The position numbers and the translations under genes were made by a program. The notes beneath the pieces were generated by a model, which saw only the letters and a list, made by a program, of their open reading frames with translations, was not told where the DNA came from and ran no database searches. A DNA stretch of 64,000 bases from Spirosoma montaniterrae (GTDB taxonomy: Bacteria > Bacteroidota > Bacteroidia > Cytophagales > Spirosomataceae), in contig NZ_CP014263.1 of the NCBI RefSeq assembly GCF_001988955.1, positions 1,240,001 through 1,304,000 of the forward strand. Direction: 5' to 3'. How positions within the stretch are numbered: position 1 is the stretch's first letter; each line of letters begins with the position of its first letter. Of this stretch, positions 35,637 to 44,980 are shown one piece after another.

Positions 35637-38009
35637 ATGAGCAATAAATTCATTGGACAATCGATAAAGCGCGTTGAAGACAAGCGGTTTATCACGGGCA
35701 AAGGCCGCTATACCGACGATATTGTGCTGCCGGGAATGCTCCACGCTCATTTTGTGCGTAGCCCCTATGCCCATGCCCGCGTACTGAACATCGACCTGAC
35801 CGAGGCCAAAGCGATGGAGGGCGTAGTTGCTATTTTTACCGGCGACGACGTGAAAGCCCTGAACGGAGTGCCCTGCGGCTGGCAGGTCAACTTCCGCAAC
35901 GGCGAGACCATGCGTGAACCGAAACACCCCATGCTTATCGCCACCGGCGACACGGCCAAACACGTGGGCGACCCCGTGGCCGTAATCATCGCCGAGTCGA
36001 AATCCATCGCTACCGACGCTGCCGAATCGGTGGTAGTAGAGTGGGAAGAACTGCCCGCCGTTGCCAACCCCGCCGAGGCCCTCAAATCCGACGCGCCCAA
36101 AGTGCATGAGCAGTTTCCCGACAATAAGGTGTTCGACTGGTCGCTGGGCAACCCGATTGAGGAAGTCGACGCAGCCATTGCGGCTTCGGCGCACGTTACC
36201 ACGCTGGAGTTCGTCAATCAGCGCGTGGTGCCGAACGCAATGGAGCCGCGTGCCTACATCGGCCATTACGACGAGGTTTCGGACAAATACACGCTCTACA
36301 CCTCTACCCAGAATCCGCACCTGATTCGGCTGCTGATGTGCGCTTTCGTACTGGGTATTCCTGAACATAAAGTGCGCGTGGTGGGGCCGGACGTCGGCGG
36401 TGGCTTTGGCTCCAAAATCTACCACTATACCGAAGAAGCTCTCGTAACCTGGGCGTCGAAACAGATTGGACAACCCGTAAAATGGACCTCTGACCGGTCG
36501 GAAGCGTTTTTGCTCGATGCCCACGGACGCGACCACGTTACGAAGGCCGAAATGGGGTTTGATGCCGACGGCAACATCACCGGTCTTCGGATTAAAACCG
36601 TTGCCAACCTCGGTGCCTATCTCTCAACATTTGCCCCCGCCGTACCGACCTATCTGCACGGAACACTGTTGCAGGGGCTATACACGACACCCAAAATCAA
36701 CGTCGACATGACGTGCGTGTTCACGCATACCGTCGCTGTTGATGCCTACCGGGGAGCAGGTCGGCCCGAAGCGACCTACCTCCTCGAACGAATCATTGAC
36801 CTGGCCGCGCTGGAAATGGGCCGCGACCCGGCGCAACTGCGGTTGCAAAACTTTATTCCGCCCTTCGATGGGGTCGAACAGCCTGGTTATCAGACGCAGG
36901 TAGCTCTCCAGTACGATTCGGGCAACTACGCGCCGGTGTTGCAGCGCGGGCTTGAAATACTCGGCTACGATGCTTTCCGACAGGCGCAAAAAGAAGCCGC
37001 CCAGTCGAATAAACTGCTGGGCGTAGGCATTTCGACCTACATCGAAGCCTGTGGCATTGCACCCTCGGCGGTGGTGGGCGCGTTGGGTGCCCGCGCCGGT
37101 CTGTACGAGTCGGCGCAGGTGCGGGTGCAGCCTACGGGTAAGGTGAGCGTGTTCACGGGTTCGCACTCGCATGGGCAGGGCCACGAAACGACGTTTGTGC
37201 AGGTAGTAGCCGATAAACTCGGCATCCCGATGGAAGACGTCGACCTTGTGCATGGCGACTCCGATGCGCTGGCATTCGGGATGGGCACCTACGGCTCGCG
37301 GTCGCTGGCAGTGGGTGGCTCGGCCATCATGAAAAGCATCGACAAAATTCTGGAAAAGGGAGCCAAAATAGCCGCCCATAAACTCGAATGCGCTGAGGGC
37401 GACCTCGAATATGGCGAAGGAAAATGGACCGTAAAAGGCACTGATAAATCCATCGGCTTCGGCGACGTGGCCCTGACGGCCTATGTGCCGCACGTTTATC
37501 CGGCGGGTCTCGAACCCGGCCTCGACTTTTCCAGCTTCTACGACCCAACCAACTTCACGTATCCGTTCGGGTGCCATATTGCGGTGGTAGAAGTGGATAA
37601 AGAAACCGGCAAAGTTGACCTGAAACGTATGATTGCGGTCGATGACGTGGGCAATGTAATCAACCCGATGATTGTCGATGGGCAGATTCACGGCGGGCTG
37701 GCACAGGGCATTGGTCAGGCACTGTTTGAAGGTACAGTTTACGATGAGAACGCGCAACTTACCAACGGCTCGTACATGGACTATTGCATGCCCCGCGCCG
37801 ACGACCTGCCGATGTTCGAGACCGACCGCCAAACAACGCCCTGCCCACATAATCCGCTGGGCGTGAAAGGCGCGGGTGAGGCCGGGGCTATCGGCTCAAC
37901 ACCTGCTGTGGTCAATGCCGTGATCGACGCTCTCTGGAGTGGCGGGCACCAAGTCAAAGACATTCTGATGCCGCTAACCTCCGAACGCGTTTGGCGGGCG
38001 ATGAACTAA
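35637..38009 (+). CDS. coxL: Molybdenum hydroxylase large subunit, form II CoxL-like
   Basis: 790-aa catalytic subunit of the xanthine oxidase/aerobic CO dehydrogenase family, binding molybdopterin cytosine dinucleotide. The active-site loop reads DAYRGAGRPEA, the form II signature, instead of the AYRCSFR of true CO dehydrogenases, so the substrate is unlikely to be proven CO and could be an aldehyde or a heterocycle. GGGFGSK, FTGSHSHGQGHETT and the catalytic Glu in GVKGAGEAGAIG are visible. Start is ATG 35637 or 35631; the longer frame from 35580 reads through the palindromic repeat and is rejected. It is the biggest gene in a coherent operon (xdhC to moxR). Confidence 0.93.
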   Translation: MSNKFIGQSIKRVEDKRFITGKGRYTDDIVLPGMLHAHFVRSPYAHARVLNIDLTEAKAMEGVVAIFTGDDVKALNGVPCGWQVNFRNGETMREPKHPMLIATGDTAKHVGDPVAVIIAESKSIATDAAESVVVEWEELPAVANPAEALKSDAPKVHEQFPDNKVFDWSLGNPIEEVDAAIAASAHVTTLEFVNQRVVPNAMEPRAYIGHYDEVSDKYTLYTSTQNPHLIRLLMCAFVLGIPEHKVRVVGPDVGGGFGSKIYHYTEEALVTWASKQIGQPVKWTSDRSEAFLLDAHGRDHVTKAEMGFDADGNITGLRIKTVANLGAYLSTFAPAVPTYLHGTLLQGLYTTPKINVDMTCVFTHTVAVDAYRGAGRPEATYLLERIIDLAALEMGRDPAQLRLQNFIPPFDGVEQPGYQTQVALQYDSGNYAPVLQRGLEILGYDAFRQAQKEAAQSNKLLGVGISTYIEACGIAPSAVVGALGARAGLYESAQVRVQPTGKVSVFTGSHSHGQGHETTFVQVVADKLGIPMEDVDLVHGDSDALAFGMGTYGSRSLAVGGSAIMKSIDKILEKGAKIAAHKLECAEGDLEYGEGKWTVKGTDKSIGFGDVALTAYVPHVYPAGLEPGLDFSSFYDPTNFTYPFGCHIAVVEVDKETGKVDLKRMIAVDDVGNVINPMIVDGQIHGGLAQGIGQALFEGTVYDENAQLTNGSYMDYCMPRADDLPMFETDRQTTPCPHNPLGVKGAGEAGAIGSTPAVVNAVIDALWSGGHQVKDILMPLTSERVWRAMN

Positions 38010-38033
38010 TTGATGACTCAAAATGACCTTATC

Positions 38034-38837
38034 ATGACAACATACCCGTTTCAATATAAACGCGCTGCCAGCCTTTCTGAGGCTGTGGCGATGCTGGCGG
38101 AAGGTGGCAAAGCCCTGTCGGGTGGGCACAGCCTGATTCCGGCCATGAAACTCCGCCTGAATGCTCCCGACGTACTCGTTGACGTGGGCCGCGTACCCGA
38201 ACTGAAGGGCATCCGGCTCGATGGTAACGAACTCGTCATTGGTGCCGGTGCTACTCATGGAGAAATCGCGTCGTCGGCGTTGGTGAAACAGCACCTGCCT
38301 ATGTTTGCCGAAGGAGCCTCCCACATCGGCGACCCGTCGGTGCGGAACCGGGGCACCATCGGCGGCTCAATCGCCCATGCCGATCCTTCTGCCGACTGGC
38401 CCGCGATGGTGCTGGCGGCAGATGCTACTATCGTGATGGAGAGTAGCAACGGAAGCCGCTCGATCAAGGCCAGTGAGTTTTTTACGGGCCTGTTTGCTAC
38501 CGCCCTGGCCGATGATGAACTGATTACCGAAATTCGGGTGCCGGTCGAAGCAGGCGCGAAGATGACGTACCAGAAGTTTTCGCAGCCAGCCTCGCGTTAT
38601 GCTATTGTTGGCTGCGCCGTTGTAAAGGCAGCCGATGGCAAGATACGCGTGGCGTTTTCGGGCGTGGGCGATACGCCGTTTCGCGATACAGCCGCCGAGA
38701 GCCAGCTTAACAATGGCGCATCTGACGTGCAGGCCGCTACGGGTCAGTCGATTATGTCCGATCATTTCGCATCGGAAGAGTACCGGCGCCACGTAGCGAA
38801 CGTGTATCTTAAACGCGCCTTAGCCGCCGTTGGCTGA
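38034..38837 (+). CDS. coxM: Molybdenum hydroxylase FAD subunit
   Basis: 267 aa from MTTYPFQYKRA (ATG 38034; ATG 38013 is also possible). FAD-binding domain of the PCMH/CoxM type with SGGHSLIPAMKLRL and the second FAD motif HIGDPSVRNRGTIGGSIAHADPSAD, followed by a C-terminal CoxM/XdhA domain. It passes electrons from CoxS to an acceptor such as a quinone. It starts 24 bases after the coxL stop, so the genes are coupled. The subunit order here is S-L-M instead of the classical M-S-L of CO dehydrogenase operons. Confidence 0.93.
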   Translation: MTTYPFQYKRAASLSEAVAMLAEGGKALSGGHSLIPAMKLRLNAPDVLVDVGRVPELKGIRLDGNELVIGAGATHGEIASSALVKQHLPMFAEGASHIGDPSVRNRGTIGGSIAHADPSADWPAMVLAADATIVMESSNGSRSIKASEFFTGLFATALADDELITEIRVPVEAGAKMTYQKFSQPASRYAIVGCAVVKAADGKIRVAFSGVGDTPFRDTAAESQLNNGASDVQAATGQSIMSDHFASEEYRRHVANVYLKRALAAVG

Positions 38838-38848
38838 ACTTATTTTTT

Positions 38849-38939
38849 GACACAGAGATGCACGGAGGAGACACAGAGATACACAGAGTGAATCAGTAAA
38901 CTCCGTGTATCTCTGTGCGTCTTGGTGCATCTCTGTGTC
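38849..38939. repeat. CACAGAGAT-type long inverted repeat
   Basis: Arms of about 40 bases start GACACAGAGATGCAC and end with its complement, around TGAATCAGTAAA. Each arm also contains the unit ACACAGAGAT twice. It lies between coxM and the MoxR gene, ending 11 bases before the start codon. Confidence 0.8.
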
Positions 38940-38949
38940 CCAACCAATT

Positions 38950-39876
38950 ATGCCAAATCACACCCGCGAATCCATTCAGACGCTGCTCGAAAATCAGGGC
39001 TACCAGACCGACCCGCAGGTGGTGATGTCGGTATTTCTGGCAATGCAGTTGCGCAAGCCCCTGCTGATCGAAGGTCCGGCGGGCGTAGGCAAAACCGAAA
39101 TCGCGAAGGTGATGGCGCAGGCCCTCGACACCGACCTGATTCGGCTGCAATGCTACGAAGGCTTAGACGCCAGTCAGGCTCTGTACGAGTGGAATTACCA
39201 GCGGCAACTGCTGCACCTGAAACTGCTCGAAGTATCGGCCCGGCAACCCGCCACCAACGGTGCCGTGAATGTGTTGCAGGCGCAGGAAGAAACACTGTTC
39301 TCGGATAAATTTCTGCTGAAACGACCACTCTTACAGGCTATTACGCATCATAAAGCACCCGTGCTGCTGATCGATGAAGTAGACCGGGCCGACGAAGAAT
39401 TTGAAAGTTTCTTGCTCGAAGTGCTGTCCGACTGGCAGATTACGATTCCTGAAATAGGCACCATTCGGGCCACGCACATTCCACACGTGGTTGTGACAGG
39501 TAATCGCGTCCGTGAACTCTCCGAAGCCCTGCGTCGGCGGTGTCTCTACCTCTGGATCGACTACCCCGACTACGACAAAGAACTCGCCATTGTGCTGGGT
39601 AAAGTGCCGGACATCGACGCTCGTTTAGCCCAGCAAATCTGCACGTTTATGCAGGCACTGCGGCAACTCCGGCTCCAGAAGACGCCCGGCATTGCCGAAA
39701 CCATCGACTGGGCCACTGCGCTCGCGGCCCTCCACATCGACCATTTAGACAAAACGCTGGTTGAACAAACCCTCGGCGTGATTCTCAAAGACTGGAAAGA
39801 CGTGCGCCATGTACAGCTATCACTCAGCGAGTTATACGAAAAAACCGGCATGACCTCCAAGTGGGAGAGCCTGTAG
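38950..39876 (+). CDS. MoxR-family AAA+ ATPase (CoxD-like)
   Basis: 308 aa from MPNHTRESIQTLLENQGY (ATG 38950). Walker A GPAGVGKTE, Walker B VLLIDEVDRADEE and an arginine-finger region EALRRRCLYLWIDYP. In cox operons the CoxD-type ATPase helps build the molybdenum-copper or molybdenum-sulfur active site. Its usual partner, the VWA protein CoxE, is not in this window after it; an acetyltransferase gene follows 2 bases downstream. The open frame from 38905 reads through the repeat and is rejected. Confidence 0.88.
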   Translation: MPNHTRESIQTLLENQGYQTDPQVVMSVFLAMQLRKPLLIEGPAGVGKTEIAKVMAQALDTDLIRLQCYEGLDASQALYEWNYQRQLLHLKLLEVSARQPATNGAVNVLQAQEETLFSDKFLLKRPLLQAITHHKAPVLLIDEVDRADEEFESFLLEVLSDWQITIPEIGTIRATHIPHVVVTGNRVRELSEALRRRCLYLWIDYPDYDKELAIVLGKVPDIDARLAQQICTFMQALRQLRLQKTPGIAETIDWATALAALHIDHLDKTLVEQTLGVILKDWKDVRHVQLSLSELYEKTGMTSKWESL

Positions 39877-39878
39877 AC

Positions 39879-40397
39879 ATGTCTCAAACCTGCATCCTCC
39901 AAACCGACCGCCTGACCATCCGGCAACTCACAACCGACGATACGGCTTTCATCATTGAGTTGGTGAACTCGCCCGGCTGGCTTCAGTTTATCGGCGACCG
40001 CCACATTCACACGCCCGAACAGGCCCGCTACTACCTCGAAAACGGCCCTATTGTTAGTTACGCCCAACGCGGATATGGTCTGTACGGTGTTGGGATAAAG
40101 CCCGGCAGCACGCTTATCGGCATGTGTGGCCTGATAAAACGCGACACGTTGCCGCAGCCCGACATTGGCTTTGCTTTCCTGCCCGACTACATTGGAAAAG
40201 GATTCGCCTTTGAAGCTGCCCGCGCTGTGCGAACGTATGCGCATGAACAACTCGGCTTATCGGTTTTATACGCCATTGTGTTGCCCCAAAACAAGTCATC
40301 TATCCGGCTTTTAGAAAGAATCGGCCTGGCATATATCGAGCCGTTTCAACAGGGTGACACTGAATTGCTGCTGTACGGCAGCGAGCAGAAAAACTGA
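39879..40397 (+). CDS. GNAT acetyltransferase, RimJ/RimL type
   Basis: 172 aa from MSQTCILQTDRLTIRQLT (ATG 39879). The GNAT fold is visible in TDRLTIRQLTTDD at the start, IGMCGLIKRD, PDIGFAFLPDYIGKGFAFEA (acetyl-CoA-binding segment) and NKSSIRLLERIGL. It transfers an acetyl group to an amine; the substrate is unknown. The 2-base gap to the MoxR gene suggests co-transcription, but a role in the molybdenum enzyme is not implied. Confidence 0.85.
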   Translation: MSQTCILQTDRLTIRQLTTDDTAFIIELVNSPGWLQFIGDRHIHTPEQARYYLENGPIVSYAQRGYGLYGVGIKPGSTLIGMCGLIKRDTLPQPDIGFAFLPDYIGKGFAFEAARAVRTYAHEQLGLSVLYAIVLPQNKSSIRLLERIGLAYIEPFQQGDTELLLYGSEQKN

Positions 40398-40537
40398 TCT
40401 TTAACCTGCCTTATCGAAAAACCTTGCGGGGGTAGAATCTGCTATCCCATAAAGTAGGTAACTATACTTTTTAGCTTTAAGATGTATAGACAAGCTATTT
40501 GCTGCCAGCCATATGTCTAACAAGTCGACCGTGTTTC

Positions 40538-43141
40538 ATGAAAAAGCCTGTCATTTTTTTGTCATTGCTGTTTCTGGTCATCGGGGGCCTGCTTAGTCTC
40601 GGGCTTCGGTCGGTTCATAGCCCAACCGACGAACTGTCGCCTGTCCGCAGTCCGCAGGAGGAACTGAGTACGTTTCAGCTTGAGCCGGATCTTACCATTC
40701 AACTGGTTGCGTCGGAACCAATGGTGCAGGATCCGGTAGCTATCAGCTTTGATGCCGCCGGGCGGCTGTGGGTAGTGGAAATGCGTGGCTATATGGCAAC
40801 GCTCGACGCCGACGGCGAGCAGCAGCCTTCGGGCCGCGTGTCGGTGCTGGAAGATACCAACGGCGATGGGCAGATGGACCGCAGCCATGTTTTTTTAGAT
40901 AGCTTGGTGATGCCCCGCGCGATGGCCCTTGTAGCCGGAGGGATTCTGATTGCCGAGAACGGGGCCTTGTGGCTGGCCGAAGACCGTAACAACGACCTTC
41001 GGGCTGATAGCAAACTACTCATCGATAAAACATACGCTGCCGGGGGACTGCCCGAACACGCACCGAACGGTCTCTGGCGTGGTCTCGACAACTGGCTTTA
41101 CAGTGCCAAAGGACGCGTCCGTTATCGGCTGGTAAACAAACGCTGGCAACGCGACAGCACCGAAATGCGGGGGCAGTGGGGCATGAGCCACGACGATGCC
41201 GGGCGGCTGGTTTATAACTACAACTGGTCGCAGCTTCACGCCGATCTGGTGCCGCCTAACTACCTTTCGCGCAACAAAAATCACACGCCCACCACCGGCA
41301 TCGACCACGGCCTGACCCTTGACAGGCGCATCTATCCCATCCGCTCGAACCGGGCCGTAAACCGGGGCTACATTCCCGGCACCCTCGACAAACAGGGCCG
41401 GTTGCTGGAGTTTACGTCGGCCTGTTCGCCGTTTGTGTATCGGGGTACGCTGCTGCCCGAAGCTTACCGGGGCAATGTGTTCGTCTGCGAAAACGCGGGT
41501 AATCTCATCAAACGCAATGTTGTAACGCAGCGGGGTGTTCTGCTCACCGCCCACGACCCGCATCCGGGCCGGGAGTTTATGGCCTCGACCGACGAGCGGT
41601 TCCGGCCTGTGGCTCTGGCGAGCGGTCCCGATGGTGCCCTGTACGTGGCCGATATGTACCGGGGCATTGTGCAGCATGGGGCTTACATGACGCCCTATCT
41701 GCGCGAACAGACCCTGGCCCGTAAGCTGGAGCAACCCGCCCACTTAGGCCGTATCTGGCGCATCGTTCCGAAAGAAAAGACACAGGTAACTGCCAGAAAA
41801 TTAGCCGATGCATCGGCAACGGAGTTAGTAGCGGCCCTGTCGTCGGCAGATGGCTGGCAGCGCGATATGGCACAGCGGCTGCTCATTGAGCGAAACGACA
41901 ACCGCGCTGGTCTGGCGTTGGTCGAACTGGTTCGGCAGGGGCGCGAACCGCTGGGCCGGATGCACGCCCTCTGGACCCTCGACGCGTTGCCCCAGACCAG
42001 CGCATCGGCGGGGACGCGGCCTTCCGACCGGCCCGCCCTGCTATTCGACGCCCTGACCGATCCAGATCTGCTGGTGAGCAATGCGGCACTGCGGCTGCTG
42101 GAGCCACTGGCCCGGCAGGATAAAACAATTCGGGAAAAACTGGGCGACTACCTGCTGGCAACCTGGTCGAATGCTCCGATTGAGCGAGTGCTACAGATTG
42201 CCTTATCGGCCTCGGTGCTCGATGCACCCCGGAAGCTGCCCCTGCTGGCAGGTATTGTGACCCGATACGACACACTGGCCCTGATTCGTGATGCCACGCT
42301 GAGCAGCCTGCCCGGTCAGGAGTTCGATCTTCTGCAACGGCTCTGGGCTTCATCTGACTGGCAAACCCGACAGCCCGCTAAGGAAATTTTTCTGGAAATG
42401 CTGGCAACGGCTGTTATCCGAAACCGCAACCCGGCCCAGCTCAATGCACTGCTGGCTACTCTCCAGACAACCCCGGCCAATGGAAACTGGCGCGAGAAAG
42501 CCGTTCTGACGGGCCTGAGCATCGGCGGTAATCCGGCCAAACCTGTTCGGTTGGCAACCGCTCCTCCGATACTGACCAAATCAGCCTCGCCCAATACGAC
42601 GTTAGCAACCGTAGCGACCCTGTTTACGTGGCCGGGCCACGAAAGGCCGGGCCGCGACAGGCTGGACCAGGCAAGCAGGGTTGCTAAACCGCTGTTGGCT
42701 GCCGACGACCAGAAGCAGTTTGCGATGGGGCGACAGTTGTATCTGAGTACGTGTTCGGGATGCCACGGCACCGACGGAGCCGGAATGCCGCGTTTTGGTC
42801 CCCCACTGGCCGGGTCCGACTGGGTAACGGGCGACGAAAAACGGCTGGCTCTGATTCTGCTGCACGGTATGGAAGGGCCGGTGAAAGTAGGGAAACGGGT
42901 TTATGATGTGCCGGAGATTCTGCCCGTTATGCCTGCCCACTCCACAATGGACGATGGATCACTGACGGCCATTCTAACCTACATTCGTAACGAGTGGGGC
43001 AATCAGGCCGGGCCGATGGGCAAACGCACAGTGGGCATGACGCGCGTAACGGCGCAGGGCCGACTGACCCCCTGGACAGCTAAGGAACTGGAAGCACTGC
43101 CTGCCACGGCTGCTTCGGCTCCTCAATCACCCAACCGATAA
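40538..43141 (+). CDS. Propeller/HEAT/cytochrome c fusion (membrane-bound dehydrogenase-type)
   Basis: 867-aa exported protein. The ATG at 40538 is followed by one hydrophobic helix (PVIFLSLLFLVIGGLLSLGL). The N-terminal ~370 residues form a six-bladed propeller of the membrane-bound-dehydrogenase type common in Planctomycetes and Bacteroidota (DPVAISFDAAGRLWVVEM, PDGALYVADMYRG). Residues ~430-650 look like HEAT repeats. The C-terminus is a class I cytochrome c domain with CSGCH heme binding and VMPAH. It may accept electrons from the oxidoreductase encoded next (inference). It heads a group with a GMC oxidoreductase and three sulfatases. Confidence 0.84.
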   Translation: MKKPVIFLSLLFLVIGGLLSLGLRSVHSPTDELSPVRSPQEELSTFQLEPDLTIQLVASEPMVQDPVAISFDAAGRLWVVEMRGYMATLDADGEQQPSGRVSVLEDTNGDGQMDRSHVFLDSLVMPRAMALVAGGILIAENGALWLAEDRNNDLRADSKLLIDKTYAAGGLPEHAPNGLWRGLDNWLYSAKGRVRYRLVNKRWQRDSTEMRGQWGMSHDDAGRLVYNYNWSQLHADLVPPNYLSRNKNHTPTTGIDHGLTLDRRIYPIRSNRAVNRGYIPGTLDKQGRLLEFTSACSPFVYRGTLLPEAYRGNVFVCENAGNLIKRNVVTQRGVLLTAHDPHPGREFMASTDERFRPVALASGPDGALYVADMYRGIVQHGAYMTPYLREQTLARKLEQPAHLGRIWRIVPKEKTQVTARKLADASATELVAALSSADGWQRDMAQRLLIERNDNRAGLALVELVRQGREPLGRMHALWTLDALPQTSASAGTRPSDRPALLFDALTDPDLLVSNAALRLLEPLARQDKTIREKLGDYLLATWSNAPIERVLQIALSASVLDAPRKLPLLAGIVTRYDTLALIRDATLSSLPGQEFDLLQRLWASSDWQTRQPAKEIFLEMLATAVIRNRNPAQLNALLATLQTTPANGNWREKAVLTGLSIGGNPAKPVRLATAPPILTKSASPNTTLATVATLFTWPGHERPGRDRLDQASRVAKPLLAADDQKQFAMGRQLYLSTCSGCHGTDGAGMPRFGPPLAGSDWVTGDEKRLALILLHGMEGPVKVGKRVYDVPEILPVMPAHSTMDDGSLTAILTYIRNEWGNQAGPMGKRTVGMTRVTAQGRLTPWTAKELEALPATAASAPQSPNR

Positions 43142-43208
43142 GCCGCCCTTTTTACCTGCTTTCGCACTATGGTGAAAACAGGATTCAACCTCATCGAACC
43201 AGTGGATT

Positions 43209-44963
43209 ATGAACGTAATGGGAAAACAACAGGCCAATCAAACTGGATCTACAAACCGCTACGACGCCATCGTAGTGGGGTCGGGTATTAGCGGAGGCTG
43301 GGCTGCTAAAGAATTGACGCAGAAAGGCTTGCGGGTGCTGATGCTTGAGCGGGGCCGCAACCTCGAACACGTTACGGGCTACGAAACGGCCCTGAAAAAC
43401 CCCTGGGATTTCCCGCACCGGGGCCGCCCGGTGCTGTCGCCCGAACAACCGGACGTCACAAAACCTCAATATCGCATTCACGCCCAGAACGAGCAGGCAG
43501 GCCGCTACTGGTTCGATGACCGCGACGCGCCCTACAAAGAGGTACACCCCTTCGACTGGCACCGGCCCGATATTCTGGGTGGCAAGTCTGTTATGTGGGG
43601 GCGACAAAGCTACCGCTGGAGTGACCTCGATTTTGAGGCCAACGCCCGCGACGGACACGGTATCGACTGGCCCATTCGCTACAAAGACCTGGCCCCCTGG
43701 TACAGCTACGTCGAAAAATTCGCCGGGATTTCGGGGCGCAAAGAAGGCTTGCCGCAACTGCCCGACAGTGAGTTTCTGCCCCCGATGGACATGAACTGCT
43801 TAGAGCAGCACATCGCCACGCAATTGAAGGCAAAGATGAACCGGGTTATGACCATCGGGCGGTCGGCCAATCTAAGTCAGGCCACGCCGGAGCAGATGGC
43901 ATTGGGGCGGGCCTCGTGTCAGTACCGCAATCTGTGTGCACGGGGTTGTCCCTACGGTGCCTATTTCAGCACACTCTCGGCCACGCTGCCAGCCGCCCGC
44001 CAAACCAACCGGCTCACCGTCCGGACGGGCAGCATTGTCTCGGAAATTCTGTTCGATGAAAACAAAACCGGGCCAACGTTCGGTCGGGCTACGGGCGTGC
44101 GGGTCATCGACGCAGTGACGAAGCAAACCGTTGACTATTATGCCCGTGTAATTTTCCTGAATGCCTCGGCTATGGCAACCAACGCCATCCTGCTCAACTC
44201 GGTCTCCAGCCGTTTCCCCAACGGTTTCGGCAACGACAGTGGCACGCTGGGTAAATACATCATGGACCACCATTTCCAGATCGGAGCGAGTGGCCGGGCC
44301 GAAGGGCTGGGGTTCGACAACGAATACTACTACGGTCGCCGGGCCAACGGTATCTATATTCCGCGTTACCGCAACATCGGGGCCGACAAACGGGAGTATC
44401 TGCGCGGTTTTGGTTATCAGGGCGGAGCTTCGCGCTCGGGCTGGCAGCGGCTCGTGGCCGAGGTGAGCGGCTTCGGGGCCGACCTCAAAGAGCGGGCTAC
44501 GCAGCCCGGTCCCTGGAACATGGGCTTAGTGGCGTTTGGCGAATGCCTGCCTTATGAAGACAATACCATCACTCTCGACCGCAGCCGCACCGACAAATGG
44601 GGGCTACCCATGCCCGTTTTCAACGTAACGTTCCGGGAGAACGAGAAACTGATGCGGAAGGATATGGCCAACGATGCCGCCGAAATGCTCGAAGCTGCCG
44701 GGCTGACCAACGTAACTACTTACGACAACAAATCGATACCGGGGCTGGCTATTCACGAGGTGGGGGGCGTTCGGATGGGCCGCGACCCCAAAACCAGTAT
44801 GCTCAACGCTCATAGTCAGCTTTGGGCTGCCAAAAACGTGTTCGTAACAGATGGTGCGTCGTTTACGTCGGTGGCCTGCCAAAATCCGTCGCTTACGTTT
44901 ATGGCACTCACGGCACGAGCTGCCGATTTTGCCGTGAGCGAATTGAAAAAGAAAAATCTGTAA
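43209..44963 (+). CDS. GMC-family FAD oxidoreductase
   Basis: 584-aa flavoenzyme oxidising a sugar or alcohol. The FAD fold begins with DAIVVGSGISGGWAAKELT; later HEVGGVRMG holds the active-site His and CQNPSLTFMAL the active-site Asn. A cluster-like CQYRNLCARGCPYGAYF occurs in the middle, as in gluconate- and other sugar-dehydrogenase-type GMC enzymes of Bacteroidota. It probably passes electrons to a cytochrome c, and one is encoded just upstream. No signal peptide is seen, and the usual subunit-3 gene with a Tat signal is missing, so location is uncertain. Confidence 0.87.
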   Translation: MNVMGKQQANQTGSTNRYDAIVVGSGISGGWAAKELTQKGLRVLMLERGRNLEHVTGYETALKNPWDFPHRGRPVLSPEQPDVTKPQYRIHAQNEQAGRYWFDDRDAPYKEVHPFDWHRPDILGGKSVMWGRQSYRWSDLDFEANARDGHGIDWPIRYKDLAPWYSYVEKFAGISGRKEGLPQLPDSEFLPPMDMNCLEQHIATQLKAKMNRVMTIGRSANLSQATPEQMALGRASCQYRNLCARGCPYGAYFSTLSATLPAARQTNRLTVRTGSIVSEILFDENKTGPTFGRATGVRVIDAVTKQTVDYYARVIFLNASAMATNAILLNSVSSRFPNGFGNDSGTLGKYIMDHHFQIGASGRAEGLGFDNEYYYGRRANGIYIPRYRNIGADKREYLRGFGYQGGASRSGWQRLVAEVSGFGADLKERATQPGPWNMGLVAFGECLPYEDNTITLDRSRTDKWGLPMPVFNVTFRENEKLMRKDMANDAAEMLEAAGLTNVTTYDNKSIPGLAIHEVGGVRMGRDPKTSMLNAHSQLWAAKNVFVTDGASFTSVACQNPSLTFMALTARAADFAVSELKKKNL

Positions 44964-44980
44964 CGATCCATTCGCTACCG

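Noticed and set aside
36678..37850. 390-residue open frame antisense to coxL
   Set aside because: Shadow of a clear molybdenum hydroxylase gene; no start context and His/Arg-rich composition typical of antisense frames.
35637..38009. True aerobic CO dehydrogenase
   Set aside because: The active-site loop is AYRGAGR (form II), not AYRCSFR, so a CO-oxidising claim is not supported.
38905..38949. Longer N-terminus for the MoxR ATPase (MYLCASWCIS...)
   Set aside because: Encoded by the right arm of the CACAGAGAT inverted repeat; family-like sequence begins at 38950.
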